Origin: Arsukibacterium ikkense
Lineage (GTDB): Bacteria > Pseudomonadota > Gammaproteobacteria > Enterobacterales > Alteromonadaceae
Direction of reading: 5' to 3'
Length of the DNA: 64,000 nt
Assembly (NCBI RefSeq): GCF_000987775.1
Contig: NZ_LAHO01000003.1
Location: 62,001 to 126,000 of the forward strand
Numbering within the stretch: the stretch's first letter is position 1; each line of letters begins with the position of its first letter. The position numbers and the translations under genes were made by a program. Positions 30,192 to 41,774 of this stretch are shown one piece after another. The notes beneath the pieces were generated by a model. That model was not told the DNA's origin. It worked only from the letters and a program-made list of their open reading frames with translations, and ran no database searches.

Positions 30192-30605
30192 TTAGTTGGT
30201 TTGACTAACGGCTTCATTCAGTTGTTTTAAAATACCACAGTGCTCTACCGTGCGCTTCGAGTTGCAGCTAAGACGTAAAGCCTTTAGTTGTTTATTAAGC
30301 TGCGTTAAATCCGCTATGCGACGTTCTACCTGTTCGATATGCTGTTCAATCATCTGATTGACATCATCACACTGCGACATTGGCGAGTCATTCAAACTCA
30401 GTAACTGACGAATTTCTGCCAAACTCAGATCTAAACTCCGGCAGTGTTTAATAAATAGCAGTCGCTCGATGTCGGCCTGATCATAGAGACGAAAATTGCC
30501 ATCACTACGTATTTTCGCCGAAAGAAGCTGCTCCTTGTCATAGTGACGGATAGTTTGAACAGAACAGCCGGAGATTTTTGCCAGCTCACCAATTTTTATT
30601 ATCAT
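30192..30605 (-). CDS. cadR: MerR-family Cd(II)/Pb(II)-type regulator (CadR/PbrR-like)
   Basis: 137 residues from the ATG at 30605; the longer open frame crosses its own promoter. N-terminal MerR helix-turn-helix (KIGELAKISGCSVQTIRHYDKEQLL), a dimerisation helix, and metal-ligand cysteines: one in SPMSQCDDV, one in LSCNSK, one in HCGIL. This Cys pattern is that of CadR/PbrR/ZntR-like sensors. It is divergent from the transporter at 30679, with the operator at 30617 between. Confidence 0.9.
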   Translation of the reverse strand: MIIKIGELAKISGCSVQTIRHYDKEQLLSAKIRSDGNFRLYDQADIERLLFIKHCRSLDLSLAEIRQLLSLNDSPMSQCDDVNQMIEQHIEQVERRIADLTQLNKQLKALRLSCNSKRTVEHCGILKQLNEAVSQTN

Positions 30606-30616
30606 GCTGCGGCCTA

Positions 30617-30647
30617 TTGACTCTATAGTTACTATAGACTTTAAACT
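30617..30647 (+). promoter_or_regulatory. MerR-type promoter/operator
   Basis: -35 TTGACT (30617-30622) and -10 TAAACT (30642-30647) with a 19-bp spacer, the stretched spacing of MerR-activated promoters. The spacer carries the dyad TCTATAGT-T-ACTATAGA (30622-30638). It faces the cation transporter gene. Confidence 0.88.
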
Positions 30648-30678
30648 ATGTTCCATAACAACCCAAGGTTTATCGGTT

Positions 30679-31584
30679 ATGAATCCAAAATGCTGTTCCA
30701 ATGATAAGTGTAGCGAAACGGGCAACAGTGAAAATAGCGCCGTTGATGCACCTGATAAGCATGCAAAATATGCCTACCTTAGTGAATTTAGGGTGCCTAA
30801 AATGGACTGCCCTGCCGAAGAGCGTTTGATCCGTATGGCGCTGGAAACAGTTGAGCCTGGTGTTCTGTTACAGTTTGATATCCCACAACGGCAGGTTCGC
30901 GTTTTTCACACGGTGAATGCCAATGAAATTACACCAAAAATGCACAGCTTAGGGCTGGGCGCATCGCTGACAAAGACCGGGCCGGTGAAACCCGAAGAGG
31001 TAACGCAGGCCAGACAATCCACAGCATCAGGTTCGCTGCGTGAGGAGTTAATTTTAAAATGGTTGCTGGGCATTAACGCGGTGATGTTTGCAGTAGAGTT
31101 TGTGACCGGTTGGCTGGCTCAATCAACCGGGTTAATAGCCGACTCTTTGGATATGTTTGCCGATGCAGCGGTATACGGGGTTGCGCTATACGCAGTCGGG
31201 CGTAGTAGCAAGGTTCAATTAAACGCCGCACAGCTTGCCGGCTGGCTGCAATTAATTTTAGCTTTTGGGGTGATCAGTGAGGTGATACGGCGCTACCTGT
31301 TTGGTAACGAGCCAGTGTCGACGTTGATGTTAATTATGGGCGCTATTGCTTTGGTTGCTAATGTGATCTGTCTTTCGTTAATTCATCAACAAAAAGAAAG
31401 CGGCGCGCATATGAAAGCCAGTTGGATTTTTTCTGCAAATGACGTTATCGCAAATGCAGGGGTGATTTTGGCCGGATTATTAGTCACCTGGACCGGGTCA
31501 CGCTATCCGGATCTGGTAATAGGGTTCATCATTGGATTAGTTGTACTCAATGGTGCGCGCAGGATTTTACAGCTAAAAGCGTAG
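30679..31584 (+). CDS. Cation transporter with N-terminal HMA-like domain, CDF superfamily
   Basis: 301 residues. A Cys-rich start (MNPKCCSNDKCSET), a domain of about 70 residues around FRVPKMDCPAEERLIRMAL (resembling a metal-binding HMA fold, core MDCP), then a membrane part with CDF-like TM helices: STGLIADSLDMFADAAVYG (Asp-rich metal site) and GAHMKASWIFSANDVIANAG. This is the commonly annotated cation transporter next to CadR-like regulators. ATG at 30679; upstream codons overlap the promoter. A close paralogue is at 56843. Confidence 0.88.
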   Translation: MNPKCCSNDKCSETGNSENSAVDAPDKHAKYAYLSEFRVPKMDCPAEERLIRMALETVEPGVLLQFDIPQRQVRVFHTVNANEITPKMHSLGLGASLTKTGPVKPEEVTQARQSTASGSLREELILKWLLGINAVMFAVEFVTGWLAQSTGLIADSLDMFADAAVYGVALYAVGRSSKVQLNAAQLAGWLQLILAFGVISEVIRRYLFGNEPVSTLMLIMGAIALVANVICLSLIHQQKESGAHMKASWIFSANDVIANAGVILAGLLVTWTGSRYPDLVIGFIIGLVVLNGARRILQLKA

Positions 31585-31601
31585 CTTGTTGTTAAGTCGC
31601 A

Positions 31602-31621
31602 ATAGCGCTACCATAGCGCTA
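31602..31621. repeat. Direct repeat ATAGCGCTA upstream of the CzcI-like gene
   Basis: Two copies of ATAGCGCTA (31602-31610 and 31613-31621), starts 11 bp apart, each containing the palindrome AGCGCT, about 20 bp before the CzcI-like start. The position suggests a regulator-binding site for the czc operon; the regulator is unknown. Confidence 0.35.
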
Positions 31622-31637
31622 ACTTACTGAGGGATTT

Positions 31638-32003
31638 ATGTTAGGTCGTACATCAGGCTTATTATTACTGTTGCTGACTATGCTGAATCATGCCGTGATG
31701 GCCTGTGATGCGTTAGTTATGCATTTGCCTGATCATGCCCATACCTACACTGACCTGCAACATGAACACTGCCACTCAGATACCCTTTTCGACGTAAGCA
31801 GTGAGCAAGTCACTGCACATAACGTTGAACATAACTCTGAGCATGATACCGACGAACACAGTAATCATGCTCATGTCACCTGCTATATCGCTTTTTTTCA
31901 GGGCATGGAGGTGCTTAACTTCCGTGACAGCGTTATAGCCGCTACCCAACCAGGGTTAAACCTCATTAGCTATCGCCCACCGGTGCCGCCGCCAAATATC
32001 TGA
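31638..32003 (+). CDS. His-rich periplasmic protein, CzcI-like
   Basis: 121 residues: signal peptide (LGLLLLLLTMLNHAVMA after the start), then a His/Glu/Asp-rich stretch (DHAHTYTDLQHEHCHSD, HNVEHNSEHDTDEHSNHAH) and a C-terminal SYRPPVPPPNI. Position ahead of CzcC, the His content and the Pro-rich C-terminus match CzcI-type proteins of czc operons. Probably binds metal in the periplasm. A similar layout is seen in the protein at 43643. Confidence 0.65.
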   Translation: MLGRTSGLLLLLLTMLNHAVMACDALVMHLPDHAHTYTDLQHEHCHSDTLFDVSSEQVTAHNVEHNSEHDTDEHSNHAHVTCYIAFFQGMEVLNFRDSVIAATQPGLNLISYRPPVPPPNI

Positions 32004-32054
32004 TCCTGCTTGTTTATCTTTTTTTATTAACGATTAACTTTCAGGAGCATACCC

Positions 32055-33299
32055 ATGCGTATGACACTAATGCTGCCAGCAATACTGGCGGCGGTATTTT
32101 GCGCGCTTCCGCTACGTGCAGAGCCGCAAGCACTGACATTACAACAGGCAATAGATAAAACGCTGCAACACAACCCTCAGCTGCATCAGTATAAATTTAC
32201 GCAACAGCGTCTGTTTGCAGAGCGTGATTTGCAAAGCCTTAAACCCGGTTATCAACTCGGTGTAGAGCTTGAGAATGTTGCGGGCACCGGAGAGGCCAGA
32301 GGGCTGGCCGGTGCTGAGCTGACAGTCGCCTTATCTTCCGTGATAGAGCTGGATAATAAAGCTCAGTGGCGCGCTGCGGTAGTAGACGCCAGGCTCAATA
32401 CTCTTGAATGGCAGCAACAGGCGCAAACCCTGGATGTGCTGGCAGAGCTTACCCGCAATTATATTAATCTGCTGGCCAGCCAGCAGGAATTGACACTGAC
32501 AGAAGAGGCCGTAGCGCTCTCAGAAGCCCTGCTGCAAAGCGCTGAAAAACGTGCCGCCAGCGGTGCCTTGTCAGATGCTGAAATCATGCGGGCAAAGGCG
32601 CAACTGGCTCAGGTTCAGATCGGGCGGGACGCCCTGTTGCAGCGCATTGAGCGGCAAAAAATAGCCATAGCACGTTTTTGGGGTGATACCAGCGCCAACT
32701 TTAACGTTGTGGCAGGTAACTTGTTTGCTTTTGGCCAAAGCCGCCCTTTTGCTGAGCTGTATCAGCGGCTGCAACAATCGCCGGCGTTAACCATTTTTGC
32801 CTCTGAACGTCGGTTAAAAGACGCTGAAGTGCGACTGGCACAAAGCCAGAATCGCGCCGATCTGAGTTGGCAGGTAGGGGTAAGACGCTATCAGGCCAGT
32901 GATGATACAGGCCTTACCTTTGGTATCTCAGTGCCGTTATTTGCTGAACGTCGCAATAGTGCAGCCATCGAAGCTGCGCTGGCAGAGCGAAACAATGTCG
33001 AGTATCGACAGCAGGATAGCTTACTGATCCTGCATGAACGCTTGTTTGATGCGTACTCGCAACGACAGCAATTTATTACCAGTCACCAACAGTTGGCGCA
33101 GTACGTGATCCCCAACCTGGAACAAGCGCTGGATCTTACGCGTGATGCATACCAGCGCGGGCGCTCAAATTATCAGGATTGGCTTAATGCCCAGCAAGAA
33201 TTGTTGCAGGCAAAAAGACACTTACTGGAAACCGCCACTGCGGTGCTATTGAGCCAGGTGACGATTGAACAGCTTACCGCCGAGCCGGTAACGCAGTAA
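32055..33299 (+). CDS. czcC: TolC-family outer-membrane channel of RND metal pump (CzcC/CusC-like)
   Basis: Outer-membrane component of the tripartite metal efflux pump. 414 residues, signal peptide ending LRA-EPQ, two internally repeated coiled-coil hairpin halves (LTLQQAIDKTLQHNPQLHQYK; PALTIFASERRLKDAEVRLAQSQ), and GLTFGISVPLFAERRN at a beta-strand. No lipobox, unlike CusC. It heads a C-B-A operon with genes at 33378 and 34407. Confidence 0.9.
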   Translation: MRMTLMLPAILAAVFCALPLRAEPQALTLQQAIDKTLQHNPQLHQYKFTQQRLFAERDLQSLKPGYQLGVELENVAGTGEARGLAGAELTVALSSVIELDNKAQWRAAVVDARLNTLEWQQQAQTLDVLAELTRNYINLLASQQELTLTEEAVALSEALLQSAEKRAASGALSDAEIMRAKAQLAQVQIGRDALLQRIERQKIAIARFWGDTSANFNVVAGNLFAFGQSRPFAELYQRLQQSPALTIFASERRLKDAEVRLAQSQNRADLSWQVGVRRYQASDDTGLTFGISVPLFAERRNSAAIEAALAERNNVEYRQQDSLLILHERLFDAYSQRQQFITSHQQLAQYVIPNLEQALDLTRDAYQRGRSNYQDWLNAQQELLQAKRHLLETATAVLLSQVTIEQLTAEPVTQ

Positions 33300-33377
33300 C
33301 TGACAAGATTATTGCCCCGCTGCCGCACTTCATTAACTGTGCGACGTGGCAAACAGAACATACAGGAAGATAGCATT

Positions 33378-34397
33378 ATGAAACCACATGTAACACTGGC
33401 AATGTTTATTGCAGCCTGGCTGATGCCGATGCATGTAATGGCCGCCAATGAGCAAGAACAAGCTCACGTCCATGCCAAAGAACAAGCGGTAAAGCCGCAA
33501 TCTGACACTAAGAAAAATGAAGAGCACGAAGAACATGAAGAACACAATGAGCATGAAGGGCACGACGAAAACGACGAGCATGAACACAACGAAACCCTAA
33601 GCAGCCGCATTAGTGATGATATGGCTACGGCGGTTAATATTGTCACAGACCGTGCTGACAGCCAGCGATTACGCCAACATCAGGTGGTTTATGGCAAGCT
33701 TAGCGCTGATCCAAACCGCATCAGCCATGTTAATGCCCGTTTTCCCGGTATTCTTACCTCGGTGAAATTCTCACTGGGTGACAGCGTAAAAGCAGGCGAT
33801 GTACTGGCCGTTGTCGAGTCAAATGAGAGCTTAAATACCTATGCCATTAAAGCACCAATTGACGGCGTTGTTATTCAGCGCAGCGCCAATGTTGGTGAAG
33901 TCGCACAGCAGCAGACGCTGTTCAGCATTGCTGATTTTGGCAGCCTGTGGGCCGATTTTCGCGTGTACCCGTCACAACAAGATGCTGTCGCAACAGGACA
34001 AAAAGTGGTCATTATGGCCGCTGACACTGAGATTAACGGCGTAATTGCGCATATCATCCCATCATTAACCCAGCCCTATCAACTGGCCAGAGTTAAGCTG
34101 GATAACCGTGACGGTAAACTGTCGTCCGGGCAATTGATCGAAGGTGCTGTGATAAGCGGTGAATTCAACGTTGAGCTTGCCGTTAAAAAGTCGGCCATTC
34201 AAATACTGGACAATAAAAGCGGAGTCTTCGTAAAAAACAATAGCGAATATGCCTTTACCCCATTACAGCTTGGCCGTAGCGACATGGATTATGTCGAAGT
34301 GATTGCCGGTTTAAAGCCCGGCCAGTTGTATGTCACTACAAATAGCTATCTGTTAAAAGCGGATATTGAGAAATCTGAAGCCGAGCACGCGCATTAA
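33378..34397 (+). CDS. czcB: Periplasmic adaptor of RND metal pump (CzcB/CusB-like)
   Basis: 339 residues from the ATG at 33378. Signal peptide ending HVMA, then a long His/Glu-rich segment (about residues 45-75: EEHEEHEEHNEHEGHDEN) likely to bind metal. The lipoyl-type hairpin GDSVKAGDVLAVVESNESLNTYAIKAPIDG and the barrel follow. It shows the HlyD fold of metal-efflux adaptors with a shortened alpha-hairpin, as in CzcB subtypes. The C-terminus EKSEAEHAH is again His-containing. Operon with czcC and czcA. Confidence 0.92.
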   Translation: MKPHVTLAMFIAAWLMPMHVMAANEQEQAHVHAKEQAVKPQSDTKKNEEHEEHEEHNEHEGHDENDEHEHNETLSSRISDDMATAVNIVTDRADSQRLRQHQVVYGKLSADPNRISHVNARFPGILTSVKFSLGDSVKAGDVLAVVESNESLNTYAIKAPIDGVVIQRSANVGEVAQQQTLFSIADFGSLWADFRVYPSQQDAVATGQKVVIMAADTEINGVIAHIIPSLTQPYQLARVKLDNRDGKLSSGQLIEGAVISGEFNVELAVKKSAIQILDNKSGVFVKNNSEYAFTPLQLGRSDMDYVEVIAGLKPGQLYVTTNSYLLKADIEKSEAEHAH

Positions 34398-37529
<3,132 letters not shown>

Positions 37530-37594
37530 TCATTAACCTGCTTCGCTGCAGCATTGGGCTGCAGCGAAGAACGTTTTGGCAATAGTATGGGTGT

Positions 37595-37903
37595 TTATGC
37601 TAATACGATTAAAACGATAACCGCGTAAATAGTCAGGCGTATTAAGACGTCCCGCCAAATGGGGCTGTCAGCTAGCAAGGGTTGCAAGTCAGCTGGCAAG
37701 GGCACTGGCTTTAAAGCAGAGATATTCGCGCCTCCAGGATTTCCCCTTGGAACCCAACCAAATATAAAACCCGGAACCGTTGCTATCAAACGGACGATCT
37801 GACCAATAACCTCGCGATTATCATTGCGTTTAAGCCCAATTCGTAACATCTGCCAGTGCGTCGCTATGTGGCCTAGTGACCACATAGCTTCGAAAACGGA
37901 CAA
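37595..37903 (-). pseudogene. DUF3703-like protein, probably N-terminally degraded
   Basis: Encodes about 100 residues with THWQMLRIGLKRNDNREVIGQIVRL and VPRGNPGGANISALKPVPLPADLQ, matching DUF3703 proteins found beside czc/cus genes. The usual N-terminal helix with an ERAHV-like motif is not seen; in frame upstream there is a stop at 37919-37921, and the surrounding sequence shows a possible frameshift. A C-terminal hydrophobic tail (LTIYAVIVLIVLA) is unusual. It may be a remnant. Confidence 0.5.
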
Positions 37904-38271
37904 CTTTTGATAAACCGTTTACCAGAGCGCTGCCGGCACTCTCGAAATTGAACACGTAACTGGTTAACTCTCTGTCATTGCTTGCTGCTGTGCCTTGCAA
38001 ATATATGGCCAGACGAGATCCTTAATTTTTTTCACAGAAAGTATATTATCCAGCTTATTTATATAGGTAGTTACTGCTAACCCAATCCAAAATCAGACTT
38101 TAAGATACAAGCCGCACTTACCCGAAGATTGTTTCAAAAGGATTTTGGAACGCGTTTAATCGGTTATTCTTGATATAATATCTTCCAACTGGAGAAGATA
38201 TGACCTTAAAAAAGCTGGGCAATTTAGTTTAAATAATTGTGGTTTATGAGCAATAAAAATTGTCCACATTC
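37904..38271. other. Intergenic stretch between DUF3703-like gene and copD 3' end
   Basis: No gene seen. It contains an inverted repeat ATATCTTC / GAAGATAT (38178-38201, 8-bp spacer) close to a TTGATA, followed by GGAGAAG and a ten-codon frame starting ATGACCTTA at 38200. The dyad looks like a weak MerR/CueR-type operator, and the tiny frame may be the stub of a deleted gene. Confidence 0.4.
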
Positions 38272-39135
38272 TTATCCCACTTCCAAACCTACTACCACCG
38301 TTGCCCAGGCCGTGATACCCAGTACCAACATGCCGGTAAATATTTCAATACCAATAACCGCTCTGAGGCGTTTTACTGCGTTCGGCTTGGCCAATTGCGG
38401 TACCAGTAATAGTTTATTCGAGGCACCGAGCCCAAGCAGCAACGTAACCAGGGTTAACTTTATTAGCAACGTTTGACCGTAGGCTGTTTGCCACAACAGA
38501 CGTAAATCTCCCAGCAACATTTGCAGCATAACAACACCCATAACCAATAATACACCAACAAAAACCATCGCCAGCTTACCAAAATTATCCATAACGCTTG
38601 CTAGCGTTTTGGTTTCAGCTATTCGGGTTAGCTGCCACAGGGGCAACAATGAACCCATCCACAGCGATATCGTCAACAGATGTAACAACAGTGCCAGCTT
38701 GCCATACCAGGGGGTGCTAACCATATGCCCGGTAAAGGTAAATGACACCAAAATAGCAGCAACACTAAGTAGCAGTAACGGAGTACAAAATTGGCTCCGC
38801 CAGTAAATTATGACTGCAAATAGACAACTGCCAAAACCGCCTAACGCTATACCCCAACTTAAACCCGGTTTACCCGACAGCAGCATGGCGTAGAGTTCCC
38901 AGTCGTAAAAACTAGCAAAGCCTTGACCACTAAACATCAATAACTGGCTTGAGAATGTAAGCAAGACGGCAGCAATACCTAACGCGGCGCAAACCGTAAT
39001 ATAACGCCGCAACCAGTGCGACCCGGTTTCATAAAGCCGCGTTAATCGCCAAATGAACAAGCCCCCCATCACACCAGCAGTGGCAACGTAAGTTAACACT
39101 CTGGCTAGCCAGCTTATAAGATTAGTGATCTCCAC
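38272..39135 (-). CDS. copD: Copper resistance protein CopD family
   Basis: 287-residue inner-membrane protein with about eight hydrophobic segments. Motifs of CopD: SQLLMFSGQGFASFYDWELYAML, FTGHMVSTPWYGKLALLLHLLTISLWMGSLLPLW (His/Trp-rich helix) and GASNKLLLVPQL. CopD takes copper into the cytoplasm together with CopC. It follows the copC fusion gene in the same operon. Confidence 0.88.
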   Translation of the reverse strand: MEITNLISWLARVLTYVATAGVMGGLFIWRLTRLYETGSHWLRRYITVCAALGIAAVLLTFSSQLLMFSGQGFASFYDWELYAMLLSGKPGLSWGIALGGFGSCLFAVIIYWRSQFCTPLLLLSVAAILVSFTFTGHMVSTPWYGKLALLLHLLTISLWMGSLLPLWQLTRIAETKTLASVMDNFGKLAMVFVGVLLVMGVVMLQMLLGDLRLLWQTAYGQTLLIKLTLVTLLLGLGASNKLLLVPQLAKPNAVKRLRAVIGIEIFTGMLVLGITAWATVVVGLEVG

Positions 39136-39178
39136 ACTCTACCCTTAAGGAGGGCTTTACCCTCCTGTGTTCAATAAC

Positions 39179-39973
39179 TTAATTCGACCAATGAATATGA
39201 GTGATCCGCCAGCTACCGTTACGATGCTGCAAGGTAATAGTTTCCATGCCGGTATGAGCTATAGTCTTTCCTTTAAACTGGCCGCTGACTTTTGATCGTG
39301 CCAGCGACAAGGCGCTGTCACCCTGCACCTGCACATGATGCTCCAGCGGTTCAATTGACATTTCTTTTAAAAACGCCATATCTGCCGCCATATGATGGCT
39401 CTGATATTCGGCTCTTGAGCGCTCAACGCCACCCCCTTCAAAAATGACCACATCACTGGCCAGTAACCGTGCTACCGCGTCGGTATCACCGGCTTTTAGT
39501 GCAGCATGGAAATCCTGTACCACTTTAGCCGCGGGGTGCTCCAACCCGCTAAACTGAACGACCGCTGGTTCATCGGGTTGAGTTGTTGCCCCGGAAGCGG
39601 AATTGGGGTCGACAACAAAACTAAAGTCTTCCTCTATTTTATGACCGTCATCTCCCATGCCCATCCATGTGACCTTATAAGTTGACGCTGCCAACGTAGC
39701 TTTAAGGGGTATTACAAAACGGGGTTGAGCCGTAACTGAACGTTTAAACTCCAGTGCAATATTTTTACCTGCAGCGTCAGTTAACGAAACACTCATCAAG
39801 CGCAGTGGTGCACCAAACTCCAGGCTGAGCTGGCTTAGGTCAGCAACTGTCTGTCCATTCGCCGGAGCAGATGATTTCAGGCTGGTATGTGCCCAGCCTG
39901 TTGTGGGCATAACTAAAGCCAATAGTGCAGCAAAAAATATCATGCTGCTGTTGGCGAAACTAATATTTCTCAT
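39179..39973 (-). CDS. copC: CopC-domain protein fused to an NTF2/DUF4440-like domain
   Basis: Periplasmic copper protein. Signal peptide ends ...TTGWA-HTSLKSS, leaving an N-terminal His that is a Cu(II) ligand in CopC; the second ligand region is GMGDDGHKIEEDFSF. CopC fold covers about residues 29-121. An additional domain follows (about 145-264: VVQDFHAALKAGDTDAVARLLASDVVIFEGGG ... GMETITLQHRNGSWRITHIHWS), which matches the SnoaL/DUF4440 (NTF2-like) type. The fusion is not typical. Forms an operon with cusF-like and copD. Confidence 0.85.
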   Translation of the reverse strand: MRNISFANSSMIFFAALLALVMPTTGWAHTSLKSSAPANGQTVADLSQLSLEFGAPLRLMSVSLTDAAGKNIALEFKRSVTAQPRFVIPLKATLAASTYKVTWMGMGDDGHKIEEDFSFVVDPNSASGATTQPDEPAVVQFSGLEHPAAKVVQDFHAALKAGDTDAVARLLASDVVIFEGGGVERSRAEYQSHHMAADMAFLKEMSIEPLEHHVQVQGDSALSLARSKVSGQFKGKTIAHTGMETITLQHRNGSWRITHIHWSN

Positions 39974-39985
39974 TATTTAATATCC

Positions 39986-40333
39986 TTAGTGTCCGCTGTG
40001 CTGCATTTTTTCAATAGTAGTTATAACCAACGCAGTACCTTTTTTCTCCACTTTAAAGCGCACGCTGTCGCCTTCAGCCAAGCCTTCCAACATTGTTTTA
40101 TCTTCAATCTGAAAAACCATGGTCATAGGGGGCATGCCGAGGTTTTTAATGGTCTGATGTTTTAGAGTGATTTTGCCGTATTCAATATCCAGTTTACGAA
40201 TAGTGGCTGTCGTCATCTCATCAGATGCAGCTTCTTCGCTTTTATGCTGATGAGAATGAGTTTCCTGCGCCGCCGCAGATTGCATTGCTAATGCTGCTAA
40301 TACTATTACCATACTAATTTTTGTTAATTTCAT
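39986..40333 (-). CDS. cusF: CusF-like periplasmic copper chaperone
   Basis: 115 residues. Signal peptide ending SAAAQ, a His-rich linker (ETHSHQHKSEE), and the CusF domain with KITLKHQTIKNLGMPPMTMVFQ. CusF binds Cu(I) through one His, two Met and a Trp; here the His and GMPPMTM Mets are present but the Trp position reads differently, so affinity may be altered. It sits with copC, copD and the multicopper oxidase. Confidence 0.88.
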   Translation of the reverse strand: MKLTKISMVIVLAALAMQSAAAQETHSHQHKSEEAASDEMTTATIRKLDIEYGKITLKHQTIKNLGMPPMTMVFQIEDKTMLEGLAEGDSVRFKVEKKGTALVITTIEKMQHSGH

Positions 40334-40349
40334 AATTCACCTGTCGTTG

Positions 40350-41765
40350 CTATTTATGCCCGTTATGGGTTTGAGGTTTACGCACTTTTACTTCCAGCTC
40401 TTTCGCCTGGGGTTGCTCCAGCGGCATTAGCTGGCCACCATGCTCTTTAGAGCGCTTGGGCTTAGCAATATCGCCGGTCCATTCCCGGGCAACAGTCCCC
40501 TCGGGATGTTTAAACCAACCCGGGTCTGAATAATCGTTTGGCGCCTGATCTTCCCGCACTTTAAGTACACTGAACATACCGCCCATTTCTACCGAGCCAA
40601 AAGGGCCGTCACCGGTCATCATCGGTAAAGTGTTGTCAGGTAACGGCATGGTCATTTCCGCCATGTCGGCCATGCCGCGTTCGCCCATTACCATATAGTC
40701 AGGCACTAAAGTCTGGATTTTTTTGGTTATACCGCGATGGTCAACGCCTATCATGGTTGGTACATCGTGGCCCATCGCGTTCATCGTATGATGTGACTTA
40801 TGACAGTGAAACGCCCAATCACCCACTTCATCAGCAATAAATTCAATTTGACGCATTTGGCCAACCGCAATATCGGTGGTAACTTCCGGCCAACGGCTAC
40901 CCGGTGGCGTTGGCCCGCCATCAGTACCAGTTACCGTAAACTCATGGCCATGTAGGTGAATAGGATGGTTAGTCATGGTCAGGTTACCCACGCGAATGCG
41001 CACTTTGTCGTTTTTACGCACCACCAATGGGTCAATACCCGGAAAGGCGCGGCTGTTAAAGGTCCACAGGTTAAAATCCAACATAGTCATGATTTTTGGC
41101 GTATAGGCGCCGGGTTCTATATCGTAAGCATTGAGCAGAAACACAAAGTCACGGTCCACTTCTTCAATATGTGGATGCGCATCTTTTGGATGAGTTACCC
41201 AGAATCCCATCATACCCATGGCCATCTGTACCATTTCATCAGCATGAGGGTGATACATAAAGGTGCCGGGGCGCCGGGCAATAAACTCATAAACATAGGT
41301 TTTACCCACCGGAATAGCGGGTTGATTTAATCCCGCCACGCCGTCCATGCCATTCGGTAAACGCTGGCCATGCCAATGAATGGAGGTATGCTCAGGCAGC
41401 TTATTGGTGACAAAAATCCTCACTCTATCACCTTCAACCACTTCAATGGTCGGCCCTGGTGATTGACCGTTGTAACCCCATAAATGCGCTTTCATCCCAG
41501 GCGCAATTTCCCTGACTACAGGTTCAGCCACCAGATGAAACTCTTTAACACCATTGTTCATCCGCCAGGGCAATGTCCAGCCATTAAGCGTAACTACAGG
41601 GTTATAAGGCCGGCCAGACGCCGGTAACAAGGGCGCCATCGTATCGGGAGAGTGTTGGCTGACCACTTCAGGGATCCCGGCCAATGCAGCTCGACTGACA
41701 GCAGCGACACCCACGCCTGCCGTAAGAGCTCCGATGCTTTTTAATAATTCACGACGAGAAAACAT
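40350..41765 (-). CDS. Multicopper oxidase (CopA/CueO-type), Tat-exported
   Basis: 471 residues. Tat-type signal (SRRELLKSIG) for export of a folded, copper-loaded enzyme. All four copper-binding motifs are visible: HWHG (130-133), HPH (172-174), HPIHLHGHE (267-275) and HCHKSHHTMNAMGH (320-333). A Met-rich C-terminal stretch (ADMAEMTMPLP...MMTGDGPFGSVEMGGMFS, about 350-385) is typical for copper detoxification enzymes that oxidise Cu(I). The final 80 residues are Lys-rich. Operon with cusF and the TolC-like gene. Confidence 0.93.
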   Translation of the reverse strand: MFSRRELLKSIGALTAGVGVAAVSRAALAGIPEVVSQHSPDTMAPLLPASGRPYNPVVTLNGWTLPWRMNNGVKEFHLVAEPVVREIAPGMKAHLWGYNGQSPGPTIEVVEGDRVRIFVTNKLPEHTSIHWHGQRLPNGMDGVAGLNQPAIPVGKTYVYEFIARRPGTFMYHPHADEMVQMAMGMMGFWVTHPKDAHPHIEEVDRDFVFLLNAYDIEPGAYTPKIMTMLDFNLWTFNSRAFPGIDPLVVRKNDKVRIRVGNLTMTNHPIHLHGHEFTVTGTDGGPTPPGSRWPEVTTDIAVGQMRQIEFIADEVGDWAFHCHKSHHTMNAMGHDVPTMIGVDHRGITKKIQTLVPDYMVMGERGMADMAEMTMPLPDNTLPMMTGDGPFGSVEMGGMFSVLKVREDQAPNDYSDPGWFKHPEGTVAREWTGDIAKPKRSKEHGGQLMPLEQPQAKELEVKVRKPQTHNGHK

Positions 41766-41774
41766 AATTACTCC

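Noticed and set aside
30604-30678. Extended N-terminus of the cation transporter
   Set aside because: It would be translated across the MerR promoter; ATG at 30679 fits the paralogue.
33541-33600. Possible simple-sequence array in czcB
   Set aside because: GAAGAACAT-like repeats encode the His/Glu-rich linker; they are imperfect and not a CRISPR or tandem array.
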